A stretch of DNA of 5,428 nucleotides. Origin: Bacteroidota bacterium. Lineage in GTDB: Bacteria > Bacteroidota > Bacteroidia > Bacteroidales > VadinHA17. Made by a program: the position numbers and the translations under genes. The notes under the pieces were generated by a model, which did not search any database, had not been told where the DNA came from, and saw only the letters and a list, made by a program, of their open reading frames with translations. Below are positions 1 to 5,428 of this stretch, in pieces. Location: the NCBI GenBank assembly GCA_030611395.1, contig JAUWPX010000129.1, positions 1 to 5,428 on the forward strand. Direction: 5' to 3'. The stretch's first letter is position 1, and each line of letters begins with the position of its first letter.

Positions 1-1
1 T

Positions 2-1576
2 GAATCGGAGGAATATATAGAAATTCCTGATAACACAACCATTCTCGGTGCAGCTAAACTTTCGGGTAAAACAAAAAACGGACTTTCAATAGGCATAATG
101 GAAAGTGTTGCAGCTACTGAACAGGCAGAAATTGATCTCGAAGGTGAAAGAAGATTTGAAACCGTTGAACCTCTTACAAATTATTTTGTTACACGCCTGC
201 AGAAGGATTATGATAAAGGAAATACAATTATTGGCGGAATGTTCACTGCAACAAACCGGAATATTGAATCAGAAACACTTAAATATCTTCATAATTCGGC
301 ATACACGGGTGGGCTTGATTTTATGCACCAGTGGAAAGACCGGACATATAATATCTCAGGCAAATTCTTTTTAAGCCAGGTGAACGGATCACCAGAAGCA
401 TTGCTTCAAACCCAGGAATCTTCAGCACGCTATTTTCAGCGACCGGATGCTGACTATCTGTCTATTGATTCAACACGCACAAGTCTTTTTGGACATGGAG
501 GCCGGCTCCAGTTTGAGAAAACCGGAGGTGGACATTTCAATTATGGTGTTTTCCTGGTATGGAAATCTCCCGGACTTGAACTTAATGATATTGGTTTTCT
601 GATGTCGACAGATGAGATAATACAAATTGCATGGGCTCAATACCGCATATGGGAACCATTCAGTATATTCAGGAATTTCAATATCAATTTTAACCAATGG
701 AGAGCCTGGGATTTCGGTGGAGTAAAAAATGTAGACGGAGGAAATATTAACCTACGCACTCAGTTTAAAAACTACTGGAGCGTGTCTACGGGATTTAATA
801 TGCAGGGTCAACGTATAACAAATTCATTGCTTAGAGGTGGTCCCTCAATGAAAATGCCAGGCAGTTTCAATAATTATATCTCAATCCGGTCTGATAACCG
901 TAAAAAGTTATCTTTTAGTCTTATGATGTCAAACAATTGGGGCAGATATAATTCAAGTGAATCGAACACATACTCACTTCAAGCCACATACAAACCTATA
1001 GAAACATTATCCATCAGTTTAAACCCAAATTTCAATATCAATAGAACTGAGATGCAGTATGTGACCAGCCAATATTTCAATGATGAAGAGAGATATATTT
1101 TTGCCGGTTTAAACCAGAAAGTCCTGGGATTGTCTTTACGGTTAAATCTCAGCTTAACTCCTAATTTAACAATACAATACTGGGGACAACCATTTATTGC
1201 AGCAGGTAAATATTCCGATTTCAAACGCATTACCAATAATCTTGCTGATGATTACACAGACCGTTTCCATACTTTCTCTGGTGATGAAATTACCTGCTAT
1301 AACGACTATGATTATTATGCAATAGATGAAGACCTGGATTCTACAGAAGACTATTTTTGGGAAGATCCGGATTTTAACGTTAAAGAGTTTCGCTCAAATC
1401 TTGTTGCCCGATGGGAATATGTACCAGGCTCTACTGTTTTTCTTGTATGGTCACAAAGCAGGGATGAATCTGATCCCACGGGAAATTTCTCATTAAACAC
1501 CAGTATTAGTGATCTTTTCGATGTCACACCATATAATGTGTTTCTCGTAAAATTCTCGTATCGTTTTGGATTGTAG
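2..1576 (+). CDS. DUF5916-family outer-membrane-type protein, C-terminal part (5' end outside window)
   Basis: The reading frame is open from the first complete codon (position 2) to the TAG at 1574-1576, giving 524 residues. The ATG at 98 is internal, because conserved family sequence lies upstream of it (ILGAAKLSGKTKNG, about 41-82). Features I recognise as typical of DUF5916 are that ILGAAKLSGKT-like opening, a GERRFETVEPLTNYFVTRLQ stretch, an SPGLELNDIGFL-like motif near 570-600, an LLRGGP motif at 827-844, and a closing block with FRSNLVARWEYVPGSTVFLVW (about 1387-1450). Alternating polar/aromatic strands and the end FLVKFSYRFGL suggest a beta-barrel. From family knowledge, full proteins are about 700-850 residues with an N-terminal CBM9-like domain and signal peptide, so roughly 200-300 residues are missing here. 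The biochemical role of the family is not established to my knowledge. A Tyr/Asp/Glu-rich segment around 1280-1375 precedes the final conserved block and may be a surface loop. The family call is firm; barrel topology is inferred. Confidence 0.85.
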   Translation, partial: ESEEYIEIPDNTTILGAAKLSGKTKNGLSIGIMESVAATEQAEIDLEGERRFETVEPLTNYFVTRLQKDYDKGNTIIGGMFTATNRNIESETLKYLHNSAYTGGLDFMHQWKDRTYNISGKFFLSQVNGSPEALLQTQESSARYFQRPDADYLSIDSTRTSLFGHGGRLQFEKTGGGHFNYGVFLVWKSPGLELNDIGFLMSTDEIIQIAWAQYRIWEPFSIFRNFNINFNQWRAWDFGGVKNVDGGNINLRTQFKNYWSVSTGFNMQGQRITNSLLRGGPSMKMPGSFNNYISIRSDNRKKLSFSLMMSNNWGRYNSSESNTYSLQATYKPIETLSISLNPNFNINRTEMQYVTSQYFNDEERYIFAGLNQKVLGLSLRLNLSLTPNLTIQYWGQPFIAAGKYSDFKRITNNLADDYTDRFHTFSGDEITCYNDYDYYAIDEDLDSTEDYFWEDPDFNVKEFRSNLVARWEYVPGSTVFLVWSQSRDESDPTGNFSLNTSISDLFDVTPYNVFLVKFSYRFGL

Positions 1577-1590
1577 TATCAAGGAAGAAG

Positions 1591-1614
1591 AGTTGAGTAG
1601 TTAAGTAGTTGAGT
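1591..1614 (+). repeat. 8-bp tandem repeat, three units (AGTTRAGT)
   Basis: Three adjoining 8-bp units are seen: AGTTGAGT at 1591-1598, AGTTAAGT at 1599-1606 and AGTTGAGT at 1607-1614, followed by a degenerate GAGTGGAG. The middle unit differs by one base. The array starts 15 bp after the stop codon of the DUF5916 gene and lies inside the C-free run. Its function is unknown; it could be a slippage-grown spacer. Confidence 0.7.
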
Positions 1615-1668
1615 GAGTGGAGTAAGGAAGAATGAAGAAGAGAAGAGGTCAAAAATCAAAGGATCGAT

Positions 1669-1682
1669 TCACAGCTCACGGC
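1669..1682 (+). repeat. 7-bp direct duplication (TCACRGC)
   Basis: TCACAGC (1669-1675) is followed directly by TCACGGC (1676-1682), differing by one A/G change. The period and the A/G alternation resemble the 7-bp array found after the permease gene, although the unit sequence differs. With only two copies, chance is possible. Confidence 0.4.
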
Positions 1683-1687
1683 TCTTC

Positions 1688-1724
1688 AACTTTAGGCATT
1701 TTAGGCACTTTAAACTTTAGGCAC
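1688..1724 (+). repeat. Three copies of TTTAGGCA
   Basis: TTTAGGCA occurs at 1691-1698, 1700-1707 and 1716-1723. The outer two copies sit in a longer shared string, AACTTTAGGCA, at 1688-1698 and 1713-1723. The spacing is irregular (9 and 16 bp). The set ends 37 bp before the permease start codon, so it could in principle overlap a promoter or binding site, but no known operator is recognised. Confidence 0.55.
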
Positions 1725-1760
1725 TCAATAGTTACGTAATATATTAATAAAAAGAAAAAA

Positions 1761-4187
1761 ATGTTTTTTAATTATTTAACAACAGCAATCAGGAATATTT
1801 CCAAGCATAAAGGATATTCCCTGATTAATATTACCGGACTGGCAGTAGGAATTGCCAGTGCAGTGCTAATACTTCTTTATGTACAGGACGAACTAAGTTA
1901 TGATCGTTTTCATGAAAAATCGGACCAGATATACCGGGTTGGCTTACACGGTACAATTGCCGGAAATGAAATGAAGGTTGGTATTACTTCGGCTCCAATG
2001 GCAGAAACCCTGGTAAATGAATATCCTGAAGTACTTCATGCTACCCGACTATTCACTTTTACAGGAAGTCCTGTTGTAAAATACAATGAAAACAGTTTTG
2101 TAGTAGAGAAATACTACTTTGCTGATTCCACCTTTTTTGATGTTTTTACTATTGAGTTCATTAATGGCGATCCCAAAACTGCATTGAACAGATCAAATAC
2201 AATGATACTCACCAGGGAAACTGCCGAAAAAATATTTGGCACTGAAGATCCGGTTGGAAAAACACTGCTGATTGGAAACGATCAGGATACATATGAAGTA
2301 ACCGGTGTTGTTAAAGAATTCCCGGGTAACAGCCATTTTAATTTTGATATCTTAACCTCAATAGTATCCATGCCCGGTGCTAGCAGTCCGGTATGGGTAA
2401 GTAATAATTTTGTCACTTATATTGTTTTACAGGAAGGGTTTGATTACCTCGATCTGGAGGCAAAATTTCCTGAATTGGTAAAAACCTATGTTGGCCCGCA
2501 ACTTGCACAATTCGCTAATACCACTCTTGAAGAATTTTTTGAAGCCGGGAACCAATGGGGTTACTTTCTGCAAAATCTCACTGATCTGCATTTTTCCGAT
2601 CTTGAGTTTGAGATTGAGCCCGGCGGAGATATGAAAAATGTATATATCTTTTCAGTAATCGCTTTTTTTCTTATTATAATTGCCTGTATCAATTTTATGA
2701 ATCTTGCTACAGCAAAATCAGCAGGCCGTGCACTTGAAGTTGGAATACGTAAAGTAGCAGGATCATCAAGAAAAGGATTGATAATACAATTCCTTACAGA
2801 ATCTGTCATCTTAACCTTTATTTCTCTTGTACTGGCAATTGTTCTGGCAGCTCTACTTATTCCATCCTTCAATAATATTGCCTCCAAGACACTGGCATTG
2901 AATCTACTAGGCGACCCCCTGATACTTTCAGGCATTATTATTATAGGTTTAATTGTAAGTCTTCTGTCAGGTAGTTACCCGGCTGTTTATCTTTCTGCTT
3001 TTAAACCGGTAAAAGTTTTAAAAGGCAGTATAAAATCAGGTGCAAAAAATTCACGGTTAAGGAGTATTCTTGTTGTTATTCAATTCTCTATAGCCATATT
3101 CCTTATTATTTCTACAATTGTTGTTTACCGGCAAATGAATTTTATCCAGAATAAAGATCTTGGTTATGATAAAGAAAATCTTTTGATAGTACAAAGAGCT
3201 TATGCTCTTCAGGATCAAAGAGAAACATTTATACAGGAACTTGAAAGAAATACCGGTATTGAATCTGTCACTCTAACCAATTTTTTCCCGGGGTCAATTA
3301 TGGGTAATACTGCATACAAGCCGGAAGGTAGTACAGCAGACGATATCCGGGCTATTAATATAACTAATGTTGATGATAAATATCATGAAGTGCTAAACCT
3401 GAAGGTTAATGAAGGACGGTGGTTTTCCAGAGACAGGGCCGATGATTCATCAGCAGTAATTCTTAATGAAGCTGCAGTAAAAGCACTCGGGTACGAGAAT
3501 CCCGTAAACAAGAAAGTAATGCGGATCGGGGGAGGTGCCGATAATACTGATCTTCCATTGCAAATAATTGGTGTAGTAAAAGATTTTTATTATCAGTCGC
3601 TTCATCAAACAATTAAACCATTAATAATACATTATAACCGAAACGAATTTGGCCAATTCATCGGTTTAAAGATCCAGCCTGATAACTACCAGGAATCAAT
3701 TAATTTTGTTCAGAAGCAATGGGATGTTTTTGTGAAAGACCAGCCTCTGGAATATTCGTTCCTTGAAGATGAATTAGCATCAAAATATGCTGATGATAGA
3801 AAAACAGGAACTATTTTTTCCATTTTTGCATTAATCGCTATTCTTGTTTCCTGTCTTGGACTATTCGGGTTGGCATCATATACAACTGAACAAAGGACAA
3901 AAGAAATTGGTATCAGGAAAGTTATGGGTGCTTCTGTTCCTGTTATTTTACTACTGTTATCAAAAGAAATAATTATATTAGTGTCTGTATCAACCCTTAT
4001 TTCCTGGCCTGCAGCATATTTCTTTATGAAAAACTGGTTGCAGAACTTCGCGTTTAAAATCAACCCGGGAGTATTAACATTTTTTATTGCTTCCCTGGTT
4101 GCCCTGATTATTGCAATGATAACTATAAGTTACAGAACGTACAGAGCATCTACAGCAAATCCTGCAGATTCTCTCAGACACGAATAA
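1761..4187 (+). CDS. ABC transporter permease, MacB/FtsX type with two periplasmic and two FtsX modules
   Basis: This is a complete 808-residue inner-membrane permease. It opens with the Bacteroidota-type start MFFNYLTTAIRNISKHKGYS and a first membrane segment at about 21-41. A MacB-type periplasmic domain covers about 45-285. Membrane segments follow at about 294-315, 342-367 and 387-411, carrying the first FtsX signature EVGIRKVAGSS (326-336). The second half repeats the plan: membrane segment about 434-455, periplasmic domain about 460-680, then segments about 684-706, 727-748 and 771-790 with EIGIRKVMGAS (715-725), ending NPADSLRHE. The length fits this family (about 780-810). Such proteins work with a separate LolD/MacB-like ATPase. 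Members are thought to move lipoproteins, peptides or drugs, or to transmit force across the envelope; the substrate cannot be told here. No ATPase gene is in the window. The start has an A-rich leader (1747-1760) and no Shine-Dalgarno, which is normal for this phylum. The two halves probably reflect an old duplication. Confidence 0.93.
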   Translation: MFFNYLTTAIRNISKHKGYSLINITGLAVGIASAVLILLYVQDELSYDRFHEKSDQIYRVGLHGTIAGNEMKVGITSAPMAETLVNEYPEVLHATRLFTFTGSPVVKYNENSFVVEKYYFADSTFFDVFTIEFINGDPKTALNRSNTMILTRETAEKIFGTEDPVGKTLLIGNDQDTYEVTGVVKEFPGNSHFNFDILTSIVSMPGASSPVWVSNNFVTYIVLQEGFDYLDLEAKFPELVKTYVGPQLAQFANTTLEEFFEAGNQWGYFLQNLTDLHFSDLEFEIEPGGDMKNVYIFSVIAFFLIIIACINFMNLATAKSAGRALEVGIRKVAGSSRKGLIIQFLTESVILTFISLVLAIVLAALLIPSFNNIASKTLALNLLGDPLILSGIIIIGLIVSLLSGSYPAVYLSAFKPVKVLKGSIKSGAKNSRLRSILVVIQFSIAIFLIISTIVVYRQMNFIQNKDLGYDKENLLIVQRAYALQDQRETFIQELERNTGIESVTLTNFFPGSIMGNTAYKPEGSTADDIRAINITNVDDKYHEVLNLKVNEGRWFSRDRADDSSAVILNEAAVKALGYENPVNKKVMRIGGGADNTDLPLQIIGVVKDFYYQSLHQTIKPLIIHYNRNEFGQFIGLKIQPDNYQESINFVQKQWDVFVKDQPLEYSFLEDELASKYADDRKTGTIFSIFALIAILVSCLGLFGLASYTTEQRTKEIGIRKVMGASVPVILLLLSKEIIILVSVSTLISWPAAYFFMKNWLQNFAFKINPGVLTFFIASLVALIIAMITISYRTYRASTANPADSLRHE

Positions 4188-4254
4188 CCAGCAATAAGTT
4201 ACCAGTAACCAGTGACCAGTGACCAGTAACCAGTGACCAGTAAACAGTGACCAG
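4187..4254 (+). repeat. Heptamer tandem array (ACCAGTR)n
   Basis: Six consecutive perfect 7-bp units ACCAGTA/ACCAGTG run from 4201 to 4242, with last bases A,G,G,A,G,A. They are followed by AACAGTG (4243-4249) and a partial ACCAG (4250-4254). Two degenerate units in the same phase (ACCAGCA 4187-4193, ATAAGTT 4194-4200) carry the register back to the last A of the TAA stop codon. One further isolated unit, ACCAGTA, lies at 4319-4325. Heptanucleotide arrays between genes are known in cyanobacteria (STRR elements). A comparable family in this phylum is likely, but I infer that. No function is known. Confidence 0.85.
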
Positions 4255-4316
4255 CTTTGTCCACCGTAGTTTTCTTTGACCACCGTAGGCTTGCCGAAGG
4301 CAGTAACGAAGGTGGA
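4255..4316 (+). repeat. Hairpin-type intergenic element with duplicated left arm
   Basis: A 15-bp string ending CCACCGTAG occurs twice (4255-4269 and 4274-4288) with one mismatch. Its right-hand partner CGAAGGTGG lies at 4307-4315. The second copy can form a 5-bp stem (4280-4284 with 4311-4315), continued by pairs T4286-A4309 and G4288-C4307 separated by G-A and A-G mismatches. An inner hairpin TGCC-GAA-GGCA lies at 4292-4302. The first copy could pair with the same right arm over 6 bp (4260-4265 with 4311-4316). It resembles small dispersed intergenic palindromes. TAATTTTTAT follows about 8 bp downstream, so weak terminator activity for the permease gene is possible but unproven. Confidence 0.6.
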
Positions 4317-4325
4317 TAACCAGTA

Positions 4326-4401
4326 ATTTTTATCCTGTTTATTTTTTTTAATTAAAAAATTCATATATTTATATTCTTAATCCAACCAGATAGACATAAA
4401 T
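4326..4401 (+). promoter_or_regulatory. AT-rich leader with 16-bp palindrome, probable promoter region of the SiaC-like gene
   Basis: This leader is extremely AT-rich. It contains the perfect palindrome TTTTTTAATTAAAAAA (4344-4359). TATATTTA at 4364-4371 matches the Bacteroidota -7 consensus TAnnTTTG in all but the last base, and lies 30 bp before the ATG. No clear TTG-type -33 element is found at the right distance, so the exact promoter is a weak call. No Shine-Dalgarno precedes the start (GACATAAAT then ATG). A palindrome in front of a lone gene could also be an AT-rich binding or bending site. Confidence 0.3.
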
Positions 4402-4818
4402 ATGGAACCCCTAATAATTTTAGCAACCAAAGTAACTCCCGGAATAATACTTGATCCATATAATGACAATTTTGAAATATCAGGTATCTCAAGGCCTGAA
4501 AATGTCCGCGAGTTTTACTTTCCTGTGATAAACTGGTTAAATGAATTTGAAAAAGAGGTATTGGATAAAAAAGTCATTAAGTTCGATAAAAAGCATCCTC
4601 TGAATTTCAACCTTAAAATGAATTATTTTAATTCATCTTCGGCTAAGTTCCTGTATGATGTAATAAGTGAACTGGTCAGATTTCACAAAAAAGGTCATAT
4701 CATCAGGATTTTGTGGTATTTTGAGAAGGAGGATGAAGACATGAAATATGCAGGAGAAGAAATGAGTGAGTTACTTGAAGTTCCTTTTCAATTTATAGAA
4801 ACTCCGCTTACAGATTAA
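4402..4818 (+). CDS. SiaC-family (DUF1987) regulatory phosphoprotein
   Basis: This is a complete 138-residue soluble protein with no signal peptide or membrane segment. Features that match DUF1987/SiaC are an N-terminal beta strand followed by TPGIILDP (12-19), the motif GISRPENVREFY (28-39), the central YFNSSSAK (75-82), and RILWYFEKEDEDMKYAGEE (102-120). In Pseudomonas aeruginosa, SiaC is phosphorylated by the kinase SiaB and dephosphorylated by the PP2C-like phosphatase SiaA, and its unmodified form activates the diguanylate cyclase SiaD. From memory, the modified residue is a threonine near the conserved Ser/Thr run, which here is Ser78-Ser80. The length is slightly above that of the Pseudomonas protein. 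No SiaA-, SiaB- or SiaD-like gene is present in the window, so the partner is unknown and a c-di-GMP role should not be assumed. The gene appears to be its own transcription unit, with a leader upstream and a strong terminator 12 bp after its stop. Confidence 0.88.
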   Translation: MEPLIILATKVTPGIILDPYNDNFEISGISRPENVREFYFPVINWLNEFEKEVLDKKVIKFDKKHPLNFNLKMNYFNSSSAKFLYDVISELVRFHKKGHIIRILWYFEKEDEDMKYAGEEMSELLEVPFQFIETPLTD

Positions 4819-4829
4819 CATCAGAATAG

Positions 4830-4868
4830 AAAAAATGCCTTCCTGAGCAAGTCAGGGAGGCATTTTTT
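4830..4868. terminator. Bidirectional intrinsic terminator between convergent genes
   Basis: A 17-bp stem is formed by 4830-4846 and 4852-4868 around a 5-nt loop (GCAAG). All pairs are Watson-Crick except one T-G wobble (4841 with 4857). The stem core is TGCCTTCCTGA on the left, and the outer six pairs are an A tract facing a T tract. It therefore gives a U-tract on either strand. It lies 12 bp after the stop of the SiaC-like gene and 17 bp beyond the stop of the convergent minus-strand barrel gene, the right place to end both transcripts. Confidence 0.93.
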
Positions 4869-4885
4869 ATTTTAAAAGGTATTTT

Positions 4886-5428
4886 TTAGAAGCTATAATC
4901 GAAACCGACTCCTATAAACAGGTTGGTTTTGGTATATGATTCTGTAACTACCTGGTCCATTGCACCCTCAAGGCTATGATTGAATACTCTCGACCCTTCA
5001 TCATCATAAATTGTATAACCAACTCCAAGATTCAATGCCATCTTCTCTGACAATGCATATTTAAGTCCGCCGGCAAAAGTATTCGAACTCAGGCTATAAC
5101 TCAGATCTGTATGATAATCATCATTAACTCCTGAATTTGCACTCAGGTAACCGGCACTAACAAAAAACTTATCGGTAAGTGCATATTCCAGTCCGATTCC
5201 AACCTCCCAGTAATTATTATCAATAACATCCTCATTCTTCACAGCTACTCCGCTAACTGATCTGCCATAATTTACAGATTTGTCAAAGTAATAGTGAACC
5301 CCGGATGTTACTGAAAGTTTTGAAAATATTTGGTAATCAAATCCAAGTGAAACCATTGCAGGCATATCAGCCCGATTTATTTCACCCTCAGGAAACATCG
5401 TAATTGGTACTCCGGTTGAAGTATAACC
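4886..5428 (-). CDS. Outer-membrane beta-barrel, probable OmpP1/FadL/TodX family, C-terminal part (5' end outside window)
   Basis: The frame is open to the window edge and ends with TAA at 4886-4888, giving the last 180 residues. The Met codon at 5396-5398 is internal: the ten codons before it read GYTSTGVPIT without a stop. Alternating short strands such as AMVSLGFDYQIFSKLSVTSG, YWEVGIGLEYALTDKFFVSA, FAGGLKYALSEKMALNLGVG and NLFIGVGFDYSF, with the terminal Phe, are typical of a barrel inserted by BamA. The stretch GYLSANSGVNDDYHTDLSYS followed by LSSNTFAGGLKYAL resembles what I recall of Bacteroidota FadL/TodX-like proteins, which carry long-chain fatty acids or other hydrophobic compounds across the outer membrane. 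Full proteins are about 400-500 residues, so more than half is missing, including any N-terminal hatch. A general porin-like outer-membrane protein is the alternative. The barrel call is strong; the family call is moderate. Confidence 0.7.
   Translation of the reverse strand, partial: GYTSTGVPITMFPEGEINRADMPAMVSLGFDYQIFSKLSVTSGVHYYFDKSVNYGRSVSGVAVKNEDVIDNNYWEVGIGLEYALTDKFFVSAGYLSANSGVNDDYHTDLSYSLSSNTFAGGLKYALSEKMALNLGVGYTIYDDEGSRVFNHSLEGAMDQVVTESYTKTNLFIGVGFDYSF

Larger units (their letters stand above)
1577..1760. other. Repeat-rich, non-coding spacer before the permease gene
   Basis: This 184-bp gap holds no credible gene. Its first part is purine-rich and contains no C on the plus strand from 1581 to 1649. 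Its second part carries short direct repeats (1669-1682 and 1688-1724), and it ends in an AT-rich leader with the palindrome TAATATATTA at 1737-1746. I see no hairpin followed by a T tract, so no intrinsic terminator for the DUF5916 gene is evident. Whether the permease gene is transcribed with it or separately cannot be decided from the sequence. Confidence 0.7.

Noticed and set aside
98..100. ATG that could be taken as the start of the first gene
   Set aside because: The frame stays open to position 2 and the upstream codons encode conserved DUF5916 sequence, so this Met is internal and the gene is cut by the window edge.
1577..1760. Insertion-sequence remnant between the first two genes
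   Set aside because: There are no terminal inverted repeats, transposase fragments or target-site duplications, only short simple repeats.
2561..2935. Minus-strand open frame of 124 codons inside the permease gene
   Set aside because: It lies wholly antisense to a well-supported conserved gene and resembles no protein family I know.
3710..4063. Minus-strand open frame of 117 codons inside the permease gene
   Set aside because: It is antisense to the second FtsX module, with no recognisable domain and no start context.
4187..4316. CRISPR array
   Set aside because: The repeats are 7 bp long and directly adjacent with no spacers, and there are no cas genes.
4255..4330. Clear intrinsic terminator for the permease gene
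   Set aside because: The hairpin has several mismatches, and the nearest T tract begins about 10 bp after the stem rather than directly after it, so it is recorded only as a repeat element with possible weak terminator activity.
4074..4364. Minus-strand open frame of 96 codons across the permease end and spacer
   Set aside because: Its middle is the translation of the heptamer array (repeated GHWLLVT) and the rest is antisense to the permease gene; it is an artefact of repeat DNA lacking stops in that frame.
5396..5398. Met codon as the start of the minus-strand barrel protein
   Set aside because: Ten further in-frame codons without a stop lead to the window edge, there is no signal peptide after this Met, and 170 residues is far too short for the family.

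Overview
The window looks like a chromosomal stretch from a member of the Bacteroidota, probably an environmental Bacteroidales/Marinilabiliales-type genome. Four things suggest this: AT-rich DNA, A-rich start regions without Shine-Dalgarno sequences, the protein families present (DUF5916, an ~800-residue two-module MacB/FtsX-type permease, a SiaC/DUF1987 protein, an OmpP1/FadL-like barrel), and low-complexity repeat spacers between genes. The taxonomic call is inference from gene content only.

Layout. (1) Positions 2-1576, plus strand: the 3' part of a DUF5916 outer-membrane-type protein whose N-terminus lies before the window. (2) Positions 1577-1760: a spacer with a 69-nt run lacking any C, an 8-bp tandem repeat, a 7-bp duplication and three TTTAGGCA copies. 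(3) Positions 1761-4187, plus: a complete 808-residue ABC transporter permease with two MacB periplasmic/FtsX modules and about eight membrane segments; no ATPase gene is in view. (4) Positions 4188-4401: a second repeat-bearing spacer with a 7-bp tandem array that begins in the stop codon of the permease gene, then a hairpin-type element with a duplicated left arm, then an AT-rich leader with a 16-bp palindrome. (5) Positions 4402-4818, plus: a complete 138-residue SiaC-family (DUF1987) regulatory protein. (6) Positions 4830-4868: a strong hairpin with flanking A and T tracts, well suited to stop transcription from both sides. (7) Positions 4886-5428, minus: the C-terminal 180 residues of an outer-membrane beta-barrel, most likely OmpP1/FadL/TodX family, running out of the window.

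The genes do not form an obvious operon. The three plus-strand genes are separated by about 180-215 bp of repeat-containing DNA, and the last gene is convergent. Three of the four products belong to the cell envelope (two outer membrane, one inner membrane) and one is a cytoplasmic partner-switch-type regulator. I see no RNA gene, CRISPR array, insertion sequence or phage gene, and no convincing new multi-gene system. The most unusual content is in the two spacers flanking the permease gene.
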